A stretch of 64,000 nt of DNA from Salvelinus alpinus (GCF_045679555.1 NC_092092.1:9564997-9628996); one strand, 5' to 3'. Positions 1 through 13,594 are shown, counted from the first letter of the stretch. Made by a program: numbers and translations. The notes: a model not told the origin generated them from the sequence alone.

Positions 1-72
1 AAGGTGTTCCTAATGTTTTGTACACTCAGTTTAATTTCTTCTTCTTTTAGTTAAGTTTAGTCACAAAACTTC

Positions 73-512
73 TGTGGTGGAAATCCAACACCAGGGACAC
101 CTGAAGCCAATCTTAAAATGAATCACTCTTTATTATCAGCAAGCTGGAGAGGTTACAACAAACTCTGCACACCGTACAGGTCTATCAGTGCTCCCTTGGG
201 GCGGTCCCAGCAGGTCTCTTATACATGGCTATACACAGACAAGGTTTATTTGCATGATTTAGCATAATTAATTCATCACTACCGGTGGCTCGCACATGTG
301 ACTGACCAATACCTCTCTCTCTCTCTCTCCAAGTTGAGACTTGAAACTGAGACACCTCGGTTCCCATAGCAACATTCTGGGCGTACTGCCAAGTTGAGGA
401 ACAGTGATAGTGAGGATTCCTCCACACACGATCAGTCAGTCACCTGCATGAACCTTTCTAATTAGTTATTAGAAAGTAGCATGATGCATAAACATAATAT
501 TTCCCTCACACA
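73..512 (-). mobile_element. LTR-like relic (TG...CA, polyadenylation signal)
   Basis: On the minus strand the segment starts TGTGTGAGGG and ends CCACCACA, with an AATAAA signal about 60 bp before that end. This is the layout of a retroelement LTR. I see no clear 5-bp target duplication and no primer-binding site or internal coding region beside it, so it is a solo or broken LTR at most. Bases 1-31 separately match a DNA-transposon end motif (ACACTCAGT) common in salmonids. Confidence 0.45.
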
Positions 513-603
513 GCTCAATGTACAGTATGTCAACCAATCAGCTGAGCAGCTTGGCTTGCTTGACACCTATTTTGCATAATTTCTTTTAACCTTACCATTT
601 TTT

Positions 604-3600
604 TTATTGATCATCAATCCAGGGGGCTCTAACAATTCTCAAAGTTAGTTTCTTAACAGGTGTATGCTTGGCAACAATTGGGATTAATAATTTTACAAAT
701 ACTTCTAGTGCTGCATCTGGATTCACTTCCTCGTACACATCAGACCAACATGTCTTATTTACATCTTCAACAAAAGAGTACTGTGAAAACATTTTAAATT
801 ATCTCTTATGAATTACTTTAGGCCCAACCTTTGGCACTTTGGCTTATCAAATCAAATTGTATTGGTCACATACACATGTTTACCAGATGTTATTGCGGGT
901 GTAGCGAAATGCTTGTGTTTCTAGCTCCAACAGTGCAGTAATATCTAACAATTCTAAAAGTCTAAAAGTAAAAGAATGGAATTAAGAAATATATCAAAAT
1001 ATTAGGACGAGCAATGTCAGAGTGGCATACTGTAGACTAAAATACAGTAGAATAGAATACAGTATATACATAGATGAGTAAAGCAAAAATATGTTAACAT
1101 TATTAAAGTGACTAGTGTCATTATTAAAGTGACTATGTACTGGATATAGGGCAGCAGCCTCTAAAGGTGCAGGATTACAGACTGGCTATTTAACAGTCTG
1201 ATGGCCTTGATGCACCTGTACTGACCTCACCTTCTGGATGATAACGGGGTGAACAGGCAGTGGCTCGGGTGGTTGTTGTCCTTGATTATTTTTTTGTCCT
1301 TCCTGTGACATCAGGTGCTGTAGGTGTCCTGGAGGGCAAGTAGTTTGCCCCCGGTGATGCATAAGACAGACCACCCCACCCTCTGGAGAGCCCTGCGGTT
1401 GCGAGCGGTGCAGTTGCCGTACCAGGTGGTGATACAGCCTGATAGGATGCACTCAATTGTGCATCTGTAAAGGTTTGTGAGGGTTTTAGGTGCCAAGCCA
1501 AATGTCTTCTGCCTCCTGAGGTTGAAGTGGCGCTGTTGTGCCTTCTTCACCCCATTATCTGTGTGGGTGGACAATTTCAGATCATCAGTGATGTGTACAC
1601 CGAGGAACTTGAAGCTTTCCACCTTCTCCACTGCGGTCCCATTGATATGGATAGGGTAGTGCTCCCTCTGCTCCAATCAGCTCCTTTGTTTTCTTGATGT
1701 TGAGTGAGAGGCTAAGTGACTATGCATAGATAATACACAGCTAGTAGTAGCAGTGTAAACACAAAGGGGGTTCAGCAGTGTTATGGTTTGGGGGAAGAAG
1801 CTGTTAAGGAGCCTTTTGGTCCCAGACTTGGTGCTCCAGTACCGCTTGCCATGCAGTAGCAGAGAGAACAGTCTATGACTTGGGTGACTGCCTAGTATAT
1901 AGTATATAGGTTCTGGCTGACTACTGTTGTGTCGTCTGCAAACTTGATGATTGAGTTGGAGGTGTGCATGGCCACGCAGTCATGGGTGAACAGGTAGTAC
2001 AGGAGGGGGCTAAGCACGCACCCTTGTGGGTCCCCTATGTTGAGGATCAGCTTTCTTGGGAACAGAAAGAATGGTGGCCATCTTGAAGCATGTGGGGACA
2101 GCAGACTGGGATAGGGAGAGATTGAATATGTCTGTAAATACTCCAGACAGCTGGTCTGCACATGCTCTGAGGACGCGGCTATGGATGCCGTCTGGGCCGG
2201 CAGCCTTGCGAGGGTTAACACGCTTAAATGTCTTACTCACTTCGGCAACGGAGAAGGAGAGCCCACAGTCCTTGGTAGCGACCCGTGTTGGTGGCACAGT
2301 GTTATCCTCAAAGTGTGCGAAGAAGGTGTTTAGCTTGTCCGGAAGCAAGACGTCGGTGTCCGCGATGTGGCTGGTTTTCCCCTTGTAGTCCGTGATTGTC
2401 TTTAGACCTTGCCACATACGTCTCATGTCTGAGCCGTTGAATTGCGACTCCACTTTGTCTCTATAGACTTCCTGATTAACTCAGTCACTGTATCAGTGTA
2501 TTCGTCAATGTTATTCTCAGAGGCTACCCAGAGGCTATCAAAACAATCTTGAAGCATGGATTCCGATTGGTCAGACCATCATTGAATAGTCCTTTGTACG
2601 GGTACTTGAGTTTCTGCCTATAGGAAGGGAGGAACAAAATGGAGACGTAGGCATTTCGAAAAGCTGAGTAGCAGTGGTCTAATGTTTTCTCAGAGCGAGT
2701 GCTACAGTCAATGTGTTGGTAGAACTTCGGTAGCGTTTTCCTCAAATTTGCTTTGTTATAATCCTCAGCTACAATAAATGCGGCCTCAGGAAATGTGGTT
2801 TCCAGTTTGCACAAAGTCCAGTGTAGTTCTTTGAGGGCCGCCGTGGGGGAATATACATAGCTGTGACTTTAACCGAAGATAATTCTCTTGGGAGGTAATA
2901 CGGTTGGATTTTGATTGTGAGGTATTCTAGGTTGGGTGAACAAAAGGACTTGAGTTTCTGTATGTTATCACAATCACACTATGAGTAGTTGATCATGAAA
3001 CATACACCTCCGTCTTTCGTCTTTCCGGAGAGTTCTTTATTCCTGTCTGCGCGATGTACTGAGAACCCAGCTGGCTGTATGGACGAAGACAGTATATCCC
3101 AAGAGAGACATGTTTATGTGAAACATAGTATGTTACAATCCCTGACATCTCTCTGGAAGTAGATTTTCACCCTGAGCTCGTCTATTTTATTATCCAGAGA
3201 TTGAACCGAGTAATATACATTAATATACTCTGAAGTGGTGGGTGGTGTGAAAGCCTCCTGAGTTGGACTAGAAGTCCACTCCGAGTACCTTTTCTCCGCC
3301 GGCGGTGTTTTGGATCAGCCTCTGAAAACAGTTCAATTGCCCTGGGTGGTACGAACAAAGGATCCAAATTGGGAAAGTCATATTCCTGGTCGCAATGTTG
3401 GTGCGTTACCGCCACTCTGATATCCAAAAGTTATTTCCGGCTGTATGCAAAAACATTCCTGGGCTAATAATGTAAGAAACAACACACAAAAAATACAAAA
3501 TACTGCAAAGTTGCTTAGGAGCTAGAAGCTGAGTTGCTTTATCTGTCGGTGTCATCTTACACATTATTGCCACAATGTTATGGTCATTACAGCCAATCGG

Positions 3601-4150
3601 AACTGATATTTCTTTGGAGCAAAGCTCTGTAGAATTTGTGGAGATATGATCAATACAAGTGGATGTCACAGATTCAACACTATTGGTATGCACTCTAGTT
3701 GGTTAAGTAATAACCCGAGTCGTATTACAGGCAGTCACAGTTAAAAGCTTCCTCTTGAGAGGACAGATAGTTGCTAACCAGTCAGGTCACCCAGAAGATA
3801 GACATCTGTGTTAACATCATGCGCATTATCAAGCATTGCACACATATTATTTACATACTGACTGTTGGGGGCCTATAGCAGCACCCCAGAAGAAGAGGCT
3901 TTTGATGAGACAGGTGAATTTGCAACCACAACACTTCAACATCATTTGACAAGAGATCCTCTCTCAGCTTTAAAGGAATACACGTCTCTGAACATATACA
4001 GACACCTCCCCCATGGGCATTCCTGTATTTTCTGTAGATAGTATATCTTTGTATTGCTAGTGCTGTAATGAGTTTCAGAGATGGGCTGTATATGAATGTT
4101 ATCCGATGTTAGCAAGTTATTGATTTCATGAATTATTTCTATGGCTACAT
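604..4150 (-). mobile_element. LINE B (L2/Rex-like), split by LINE A
   Basis: Two minus-strand pieces of one non-LTR retrotransposon flank another. The upper piece (about 3566-4150) encodes the endonuclease end, including CIDHISTNS and GCNDHNIVAI. The lower piece (604-835) encodes the EN-RT linker, including KTCWSDVYEEVNP and RAPWIDDQ. These are normally consecutive in L2/Rex-type elements, so LINE A (836-3565) inserted between them. Both pieces have frame breaks; there is no reverse transcriptase core for LINE B in the window. Confidence 0.7.
836..3565 (-). mobile_element. LINE A (L2/Rex-like non-LTR retrotransposon), degenerate, internally deleted
   Basis: In minus-strand order there is a 5' leader (about 3565), an AP-endonuclease region (3060-2524, with FIVAEDYNKANLRK and LDHCYS), RT N-terminal part (2453-2010, with GPDGIHSRVLRACADQL and PTCFKMATI), RT palm with GCVLSPLLY and FADDTTVVSQ (about 2040-1892), RT C-terminal part (1676-1311, with FKFLGVHITDDL and CITTWYGN), and a 3' UTR ending TTTGATTTGATAAGCC. 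The join around 2040-2070 skips the RT fingers, and 3'-UTR-like sequence lies between palm and thumb, so the copy is rearranged. Multiple frameshifts make it inactive. Confidence 0.8.
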
Positions 4151-4734
4151 ATTAATGTGGGCTATTCTTCGCCCTTTCCTGGGTAGCTCATTGGAGATTG
4201 AGATAATATGGAGAAAAATAAAATCATTGTTTGGCTAATAGAGTGGGCCAATCAGGCACTTGTGAGTGTCAGTTGGTGTGTGAGTGTGTGATGTTGGGCT
4301 GAAGCTACTGATCCAGAAGCTTGGCTCTCTCGCTCATGCTGCTTGTACACACAACACACACACAGTCTCTCTCTACTTTCTTGTTGTGTAGCCAAGAAAA
4401 AAGGTTATTACAATATTTTAGCTAACAGAGGGGGGAGTAGAGGAGAGACAGAGGGCCTAAAACATAAAGCCAGCCTTGTGTTTAGTTGTTATAAGAGTAT
4501 TTAATTCTGACTATAACAGAGGTGCCATGGACTGTATTAAAGGGGTGCAGCAGGATCTAACATGGGAGTGTGTAAAGTTAACCTTCAAGTGTTTAATTGT
4601 AAAGATGTCCGTGTTAGGACGCAGCTCTGTGTTCAGAAGAGTGATGCCCCATCCATCGACATCCCTCTGAGACAAAAGACGTAAAGCTGCCATGTGCCAA
4701 CTCAACCACAGCTTTCACTGACAGCTTAGAGACA
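4151..4734. other. intron or flank without recognised gene
   Basis: This is AT-rich sequence with a short CA/CT-rich stretch around 4345-4375. No splice-bordered exon or mobile element end was recognised. Confidence 0.5.
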
Positions 4735-4845
4735 GAAACCATGCCGCAAATTACACCCTATTGCCTATGTAGTGCACTACTACTAGTCTGGTCAAATGTA
4801 GTGCAATATATAGTGAATAAGGTGTGATTTGGGACACACAGACTG
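4735..4845. repeat. salmonid hairpin MITE copy (TAGTGCACTAC family)
   Basis: The arms are CACCCTATTGCCTATGTAGT and a diverged inverse ending GTGATTTGGGACACA. It belongs to the palindromic family seen at least nine times in this window. Confidence 0.7.
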
Positions 4846-5023
4846 GGGATGGGCTAGCAGCAGGGTGGTAATACCAGTAATACCAACACAAAGCAGGAAT
4901 TGTCTGACCTTAATGCTTGAACTGTACTGTGTACAGTATTTGTATTCATATTTCCTGGGTGACAGACAGGATTACTGAATGAGTATCTATGGATTTGAAT
5001 GATGTTTCATTCTCTCTGGCAAT

Positions 5024-5130
5024 GTCCAAAATGGCACCATATTCCCTTATTAGTCCACGACTCTTTACCGGAGCCCTGATCAAAAGTAGTGCACTAAGTA
5101 GGGAATAGAGTGCCATTTGGGACACAAACA
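5024..5130. repeat. salmonid hairpin MITE copy (TAGTGCACTAC family)
   Basis: It starts ATGGCACCATATTCCC and ends with the inverse AGAGTGCCATTTGGGACACA. The loop holds the CCGGAGCCCTGATCAAAAGT segment common to the family. Confidence 0.75.
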
Positions 5131-5421
5131 GATAGAATGACATACTCTGTCTGCCTCCTGCCTTTTCTGCTGAATGCAGACTGGGGTTAGGATTTGGTGT
5201 GTAAATACACTGATGGGGGTGACCCAAACACACACACATACAGTATGTAAGTGTGTTTGTCTACAGGGAGACAGGGAGTGGTTGTGGCTGGCATGCAAAC
5301 ATTCATCATGACTAATAACCTCCGCAGGAGATGGGGTAACACTGCAGCGCACAGTGGACTTTCTTCATTGGCTGGTGATATCCAATACACCTATACATGA
5401 CTAGTCAAGAAAGCTAATTCA

Positions 5422-5950
5422 GATCGCTCTGTTTGGTACAGTTGATGGGAATAACCAGGAAGGGAAAGCTGTCTCTCTGTGTACTCTATTAGCCAAAAGG
5501 CTCATATTGCAATTTTGGAAATTGGAGACTGTACCTACCTTTGAAATGTGGTTACGGGATTTAGGGAATGTAATACATATGGAAAAGATTCGATACAACA
5601 CCTCCAATAGAAGTCCATTGTTTTACAAAATATGGCAGCCGATACTGGATAAATGGTCTAGCCCCGCTTCATAACTGGGCTGACGATCTGCTGCTACTCT
5701 GTGCTGTACTCCACTCAATATTTATTTTTGGCTGAACTACACTGCTTGTAATGACTATATGCTGTCTTCTTATACATGTACCACCTAATAGGATTTTGTT
5801 TTATTTTGTGTATGTGTGAGTTAACTTTTGTTTTGTCCTCTAAACTGGCCATCCCATTCAACAGTACAATGAATGTCATTGTTTGTATTGCTGTCTTTTT
5901 TACTTTATTTTTATTGGAAAATAATAAACATATTATAAAAAAAAAAAAAA
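5422..5950 (+). mobile_element. 5'-truncated L1-like LINE insertion with poly(A) tail
   Basis: The segment ends AATAATAAACAT, a short linker, and a run of about 16 A, and is flanked by a perfect 15-bp target duplication AAGAAAGCTAATTCA (5407-5421 and 5951-5965). A remnant of the ORF2 C-terminal region reads RYNTSNRSPLFYKIWQPILD. The features (5' truncation, A tail, long target duplication) are those of target-primed reverse transcription by an L1-type element. The intact duplication suggests a fairly recent insertion. Confidence 0.88.
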
Positions 5951-6142
5951 AAGAAAGCTAATTCAACATCAAATTTGACAGACAGGGAGAAAGGTGATTG
6001 AGTACTACACTACTAACCAACCAGGATAGCATCAGAAAGAACCAATGTGTATTGTCTGGGATGCTACAGGACAGTCTAAAGGAGTGTCTTCAATGCCAAA
6101 TTGAACCCTAATATGTCACATGAATATCATTAATAACAGATA

Positions 6143-6195
6143 GTGAAATCAAATCAAATTGTATTTGTCACACGCTTCGTAAACAACATGTGTAG
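6143..6195 (-). repeat. LINE 3' terminal fragment (AAATCAAAT tail)
   Basis: AAATCAAATCAAATTGTATT followed by TTGTCACACG and AACATGTGTAGACTAACAGT is the reverse complement of the LINE 3' end also present at 38085-38136 and 53046-53120. Confidence 0.7.
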
Positions 6196-7244
6196 ACTAA
6201 CAGTGAACCCATTTAGAGGAAGGACTTACCGAAGTTTATTATGTACTACTTCACAAGATGTTTTTTTTTCAACATACTACATAGCCTTACCTTTCACCAA
6301 AGGTATACAAGGCAAATATACAGTCTCTACAGTGCCTTCAGAACGTATTCACAAACCCTTGATTTTTCCCAATTTTTGTTGTGTTACAGTCTGAGTTTAA
6401 AATGGATTAAATGTAGATTGTGTGTCACTGGCCTACAAACAATACTCCATAATTTAACATTTTAACAAATTCATTAAAAATGAAAAGCTGAAATGTCTTG
6501 AGTTAATAAGTATTTGTTATGGCAACCGCTAAATAAGTTCAGGACTATACAGTTGCTAAACAAGTCACATAAGTTGCATGGACTCACTCGGTGTGCAATA
6601 ACAGTGTTTAACATGACTTTTCAATGACTCATCTCTATACCCCACACATACAATTATCTGTAAGGTCCCTCAGTCGAGCAGTGATTCAACCACATAGACC
6701 TGGGAGGGTTTTCCAGTGCCTCGCAAAGAAGGGCTCCTATTGGTAGATGGGTAACAATAAATAAGCAAACATTGAATATCCCTTTGAGCATGGCGAAGTT
6801 ATTAACTACACTTTGGATTGTTTATCAATACACCCCATCAGTACAAAGGGTACAGGCGTCCTTCCTAACTCAGTTGCTGGAGAGGAAGGAAACCATAGAT
6901 TTCACCGAGGCCAATGGTGACTTTAAAACAGAGTTTAATGGCTGTGATAGGAGAAAACTGAGGATGTATCAACAACATTGTAGATACTCCACAATACTAA
7001 CATAATTGACAGAGTGAAAAGGAGGAGGCCTGTACAGAAGAAATATATTCCAAAACATGCATCCTGTTTGCAACAAGGCACTAAAGTAATACTGCAAAAA
7101 AATTGGAAAATAATTCACTTTTTGTCTGGAATACAAAGTGTTATGTTTGGGGCAAATCCAATACAACATATTACTCAGTACCACTCTCCATATTCAAGCA
7201 TAGTGGTGGCTGCATCATGTTATGGGTATGCTTGTAATCGTTAA

Positions 7245-8250
<1,006 letters not shown>

Positions 8251-8364
8251 TTAAAGACTGGGGAATTTTTCAGGATAAAAAATAAACAGAAAGGAGCTAA
8301 GCACAGGCAAAATCCTAGAGGAAAGCCTGGTTCAGTCTCCTTTTCACCAGAAACTGGGAGATGA

Positions 8365-9037
8365 AATTAGAGTAGCAGTGGTCGAGTGTGTTACTCACTT
8401 GTGTACTGCAATCGATATGCTGATAGAATTTAGGTTTGTTCTCTGAGCCTTGTTCTCAGATTAGCTTTGTTAAAACCCCCAGCTACAATAAATGCAACCT
8501 CAGGATATATAGTTTCCAGTTTGCATAAAGTAAAGTGAAGTTCCTTGATGGCCGTCTTGGTATCCGCTTGCGGGGGGATATACACAGTTGTGACGATAAC
8601 CGAGGAGAGTTCTCTTGGGAGATAATACGGTCGGCATTTGATTCTAGGTTAGGTGAACAAAAGGACTTGAGTTCTTGTATGTTGTTACCATTACACCATG
8701 AGTCATTAATCATGTAACATACACCACTCCTCCCTTCTTCTTACCAGAGAGATGTTTGTTCCTGTTGGCGTGATGCACTGAAAATCCCATTGGCTGTACG
8801 GATTAAGACAGCATGTCCCCAGCTAGCCATATCTCTGAGTATGTTACAATCCTACAATCCAAGATATCTCTTTGGAAAGCAACTCGTCATAATTTCGTCA
8901 ACTTTGTTAACTAGGGACTGGACATTAGCGAGTAATATACTTGGAAGTGTTGGGTGGTGTGTGCATCCGAAGCCTCACTAGAAGACCGCTCCGGCACCCT
9001 GTCCTCCGACGACATTGTTTTGGGTCGGACTCTGGAA
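8365..9037 (-). mobile_element. LINE A-family fragment (endonuclease region), part 1
   Basis: On the minus strand the sequence matches the endonuclease part of the LINE at 836-3565 and of the plus-strand copy at 24220. It includes a degenerate MINDSWCNGNNIQELKSFCS, parallel to the intact version around 24783. It is interrupted at 9038 by a hAT-like element and resumes at 10632. Confidence 0.72.
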
Positions 9038-10631
9038 CAGGGATGCAAACTGGTGAGGGCCCAAAAAGGTGGCCCTTTTGTGTTGTTGCACTGAAACATG
9101 CAAAAAATGCCTGCTAGGTGGAAATTCAGGTTTTAACTAATTAAACGACAAAGAATATGAGCTACATGATCAGTCTCCGTGTGTAAAATAAAAAGTGGTT
9201 AATGTGAATCTAACTCACAGCTAAAAAAATGTAAGGAAAGCAATACAATGTTACTTGTTGTCTTGCGAAAAAACAACACACTAATATTGCAGTTAGCCAT
9301 GACAGCCTTTATAATAGAATGCTTGTGACCACACATACATCTAAATATTGCACTTGGGGGAAAAAACATCTTAAACAAGCAATAGTATGAAACAAACATG
9401 CATTCTATTTTTGCTCTATTATAGTGGCCACTACAGTAGACATCGATCAAGTGCACAAGGCTACAAGGCTACATGTGTGCAAAAAAAATGATAATCCCCC
9501 CTCACTCACACAAAAGTATTACTGTCAACACAACAAAAAACTATATATTTGGGCTACACTGCACGTTATTACATTGTACACTTTCTGCCTGTGGACATCT
9601 GTTCTACAATGTGCCAGTAGAGCATGATACTCTTTGTTGGCATAATTGATCTCTTTCAGGCAGAGAGTACACCTGGCATACCTATATTTAGCCACTGTAT
9701 TGAAAGAGGGAAAGTGTGTGCCGTTTCTTTCACCTCTATTGACATCCAGCTTAAGCCAGGCCCAGCTCCAGCTACACTTGAATCCACTTGTTTAACAAGC
9801 AACGCCTCATTTTCACCTAATTCTCTCATTCTGAAAATGTACCACATACTGTAGAGGGAAAGCATTAGTTCACAGACAGTGTGTTAGCTAGTTAACTAAT
9901 TTCACACAGATTACCAGGGTCCAGTAAGCAACTAACACATTATAACTTGAGGAACGGCAAGGAGTCGTATACCAGTTAATACTATAACGAATTGGTTAGG
10001 TTACTAACGTTAGCGCATCTGATGTTGTAACGTTAGCTAGCTAGCTGTCTGACCTTTTTTAGCCAGAAAATGTTCAAACACACCATAAACTCAATTATTT
10101 GATCTGCTAAATTGGCTAATATTGCTCAACATTTCTCTAGCTAGCTAATGGAGAATTTGATCCAGCTACTATAGCAAGATACTTAACAATACTAACAATA
10201 CCACCACACTTTCTCACCTCAAACTTTCCAAAAGCCAGTTGTTTTTCAGTTACAGCTCATGAAGTATGCTTCATCACCTTTTCACCCCTTGTCTCCGTGG
10301 TCAGGCTTCTCATCTACCTCTTCGTTATCGTTCAGGGACACGCTGATGTTACTGGCAAACTGCCTTTGCACCCTCCTGCTGTCTTTCCAGAGAGGGCACT
10401 GATTTGGTTGTCTCTTCTCTCTTCAATCTCGTGCCGCATTCTGCTATGTGAACGAATGGCTGAGCCTTGGATACAGCCAGTATTGCTCCAAACGCGCATC
10501 ACTCGTTCGTTTACAGCCAGTAGTGATCCAAAGCCCCCCCCCTCTCATCAGATCTACACGATTCACATAGGCCACCTATTTTGGATTCAAAATGGCAAAT
10601 TTTGCCAAAAGTTGACTAGTTTGTATCCCTG
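9038..10631. mobile_element. hAT-like element inserted in LINE fragment
   Basis: Terminal inverted sequence CAGGGATGCAAACTGGTGAG at 9038 pairs with CAACTTTTGG...-type end whose reverse reads CAGGGATACAAACTAGTCAA at 10631. LINE sequence reads through from 9037 to 10632. Flanks CTGGAA and CAGGAA resemble a decayed duplication. No transposase frame is recognisable in the 1.6 kb; there is one short minus frame set and CTAGC-rich sequence near 10030. Likely non-autonomous. Confidence 0.6.
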
Positions 10632-10855
10632 CAGGAATCAGTTCAAATGCCCTGGGAGGTGCAGACAAAGGATCCGCTTTGGGAAAGTCAAATTCCTGGT
10701 TATAGTGCTGGTTGTGCTGGTAAATTGACGTCTCTCTGATATCCAATAGTTATTCCTGGCTGTATGTAATAACACTTAAGGTTTTCTGGTTTCCTAAGGA
10801 CTTGAAGCGAAGCTGCCATCTCTATCGGCGCTATCTTGTTAATGTCCAATGGCCG
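10632..10855 (-). mobile_element. LINE A-family fragment (5' leader), part 2
   Basis: CAGTTCAAATGCCCTGGGAG and the following text match the leader of the LINE copies at 3300-3565 and 24240-24480. It ends at GCGCTATCTTG, the 5' terminus of the family. Confidence 0.7.
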
Positions 10856-11424
10856 ATGAGCACAGATGCGTTTAGTTTATGTTTCGTCATAATTTCTCTT
10901 CATATGACAAGGATTGAAAAGGATTTAGCAGTAGACTGTCGTCTTGATTCATGATGACTGCTAGCTTGCTAGCTAGATTTTTAAAGTATGATGTTGACAT
11001 CATCAGTCCAATCAAAGTTACGGTAGATATGTGATTTGACGTAATTTCATCTGTGGCACTTCTAATGTAACTCTATGGCAGCACCCAGGGTACTTGAATT
11101 TTCTAACTCTCCCTGTAGATTTTGCGGTGATGTGGTGTCTCAATGAGTGACAGAACACTGAACCAATCACAGTGCAACTAGAGAACATTACCAACCCCTA
11201 CGCTCCATATTTTCCACTGGCTGCCCCACCACCACAGAAAGCACCGAGCTGGGCTGAAACACCTGCATTTTGGAGCTGCCTTATTCAAGAAAGCAAAAAA
11301 GAGACCATGTTTGCATGCAGCTTTATTAACTCAATGATTATTTTGTTTACATTGTTTGCAAACTAGTATGTGACACGTATTAATGCCAAAATAAAATGCA
11401 AAACATAGGTGGGGCTCAAAACAG
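10856..11424. other. unclassified repeat-like segment, no gene
   Basis: It lies between the LINE 5' end and the resumption of the Tc1 relic. A plus-strand frame at 11172-11366 is not bordered by splice sites in the gene's direction and is probably fortuitous. The segment is foreign to the Tc1, so it is inserted DNA, class unknown. Confidence 0.45.
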
Positions 11425-11810
11425 GTGGGGTCTGAAAATGGTTGTTTAGCAATGATCAACAACCAATTTGACAGAGCCTGAAGTATTGTCAAAAGAATAA
11501 TGGACAAATATTGTACAATCCAGGTGTGCAAAGCTCTTAGACTTACCCAGAAATACTCACAGCTGTAATCACTGCCAAAGGTGATTGCAACATGTATCGA
11601 CTCAGGGTTGTAAATACTTATGTAAACAAGATATGTATTTCATTTTCAATAAATTTGCAAAAAATGTCTAAAAACATTATTTCACTTTGTCATTATAGGG
11701 TATTGTGTGTAGATGGGTGAGAAAAAAATTATTTAATCCATTTTGAATTCAGGCTGTAACAACAAAATGTGGAATAAGTCAAGGGGTATGAATACTTTCT
11801 GAAGGCACTT

Positions 11811-12372
11811 TACATTTACAACCATCATTAAAATAATTTCTGCAGTTAAACATGTTTTAATACCAAAGGTATTCTATCAAATATATTGTAATCTTCAAAA
11901 ATTCAAAATGTTAAATGAAATGGTTAAATATTTGGAATGCTTTAGCCTGTGGAGTGATCAGAAAGGATTGTTTCTTGTGATTTGATATAATCAGTCATGA
12001 TCAGAATAAGGCAAATTCACATAACAGGATCAGATTTTTATTTTATTTTGACAGTTTTAAAGCAAAGGAAATGGTTGAATAACAGTATTATAAATATAAA
12101 ATGTAACATGTAACAATGCTAAATCAATGTGATTGACTACGTGTTTGATTAGTAGGGTTGTAAAATTCCAGGAACTTCCCTGGTTTTCCAGAACACCTGG
12201 TTGGCGTATTCTGGATTTCCTGCTTTTTCCCTCCAGATTCCGGGAATCCTCCAACCAGGATTTTGGGAAAAATAGGGAATTTTTTGAAAGTTCCACGAAT
12301 TTTGCAATCCTACTGATTAGTAACAAAGAGGGGGTTAGATATGTCTACCTGCACACTGTGTTTGGAATAGCA
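11811..12372. other. intron-like sequence, no gene seen
   Basis: AT-rich sequence with a GGAATTTT/TTCC-rich palindromic stretch at 12165-12310 (CCAGGAACTTCCCTGGTTTT against CCAACCAGGATTTTGGGAAA). No exon or recognised element. Confidence 0.5.
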
Positions 12373-12525
12373 ACATTTACATGTTAGTCATTTAGCAGAC
12401 GCTCTTATCCAGAGCGACTTACAGGCAGACAGATTTTTCACCAAATCGGCTCAGGGATTCAAACAAGCGACCTTTCGGTTACTGGCCCACCGCTCTTAAG
12501 CACTAGGCTACTTGCCAACCTATGT
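12373..12525 (-). repeat. tRNA-derived SINE
   Basis: Read on the minus strand it starts with a tRNA-like head (GTAGCCTAGTGCTTAAGAGC, then GTTTGAATCCCTGAGCC as the B-box region) and ends with the teleost SINE tail AGTCGCTCTGGATAAGAGCG then TCTGCTAAATGAC. Confidence 0.75.
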
Positions 12526-12767
12526 AGCTAATAGCGGAACGCCATTGAGCCCCCATAATGTATTGCACTTTACAGTTGTGTACTGTTATATAGAAATCCA
12601 GTAGCTAACTAAACATTTTGCTGTAAACATACATCAATTTGTAACAGTTTACATAGGTTTTATGACACCTCAGGCTAACTGTGGGTGCTATTACCCTAAA
12701 CCTCAACCACCGCTTTATAGCAGACAGCAAGTGTTCTGTGGTCCTGTATGCTTTAGTGGGTATAGAG

Positions 12768-12938
12768 CAGGGCTATTCAACTCTGACCCTACGAGGTCAG
12801 GAGCCTCCTGGTTTTCTGTTCTACCTGATAATTAATTGCACCCACCTGGTGTCAAGGTCTAAATCAGTCCCTGATTAGAAAGAAACAATGAAAAAATGCA
12901 GTGGAACTGGCTTGGAGGTCCAGAGTTCAGTTTGAGCA
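12768..12938. mobile_element. hAT-type MITE with perfect 8-bp target duplication
   Basis: The 171-bp element CAGGGCTATTCAACTCTGAC ... AGAGTTCAGTTTGAGCA is flanked by GTATAGAG on both sides (12760-12767 and 12939-12946). The ends are imperfect inverted repeats. The 8-bp duplication is typical of hAT elements. Confidence 0.82.
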
Positions 12939-12946
12939 GTATAGAG

Positions 12947-13080
12947 TGAAGTGCTTGCAACACCAGGATTGTGGGTTCGATTCCTGAAGCCACCCATACG
13001 TACAAAATGTATACAAACATGACTAAGTCGCTTTGGATAAAGCTGTCTGCTAAATGGTATATATTATTATTATATTATGT
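12947..13080 (+). repeat. 5'-truncated HpaI-type SINE
   Basis: GTGGGTTCGATTCCTG is the tRNA B box; the tail reads AGTCGCTTTGGATAAAGCTG then TCTGCTAAATGG. The A box is missing. It abuts the MITE's target duplication. Confidence 0.75.
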
Positions 13081-13194
13081 AAGTTTGATGTAAGTCTAAG
13101 AAAGGTTCCTAGAACTGAATAGACAGAATGAGGACTTTAAATTCCAAGTCAATTCCATTCAATTACAACCTTTGCGCAAACAAAAGAGTGTGAT

Positions 13195-13270
13195 TAGGTT
13201 GTGTGTGTGTGTGTGTGTGTGTTGAGACGGGGTAGGTAAGTAGGTCAATCCAATATTAGTGACCCAAAAT
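13195..13270. repeat. left arm of an inverted repeat around a CA microsatellite
   Basis: A short (GT)n run is followed by GGGGTAGGTAAGTAGGTCAA and TCCAATATTAGTGACCCAAA. The reverse complement occurs at 14004-14060. Confidence 0.7.
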
Positions 13271-13419
13271 GTGTGTGTGTGTTTGTGTGTCCACTCAGAA
13301 AGATCATCTGGTCGAAATGTAAGGTAAGATGGTTTTCCTCAGCAGTACACAACCAAGCAACACTGAACCCAGTGAAAATGACTAAGATGGGATCTGGGGA
13401 GAGGAGAATTTCTAAATTA

Positions 13420-13594
<175 letters not shown>

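Noticed and set aside
12950..13000. Functional tRNA gene (GTTCGATTCC B box)
   Set aside because: No cloverleaf or A box; tail is that of a SINE. The same holds for 12373-12525, 37255-37462 and 51085-51200.
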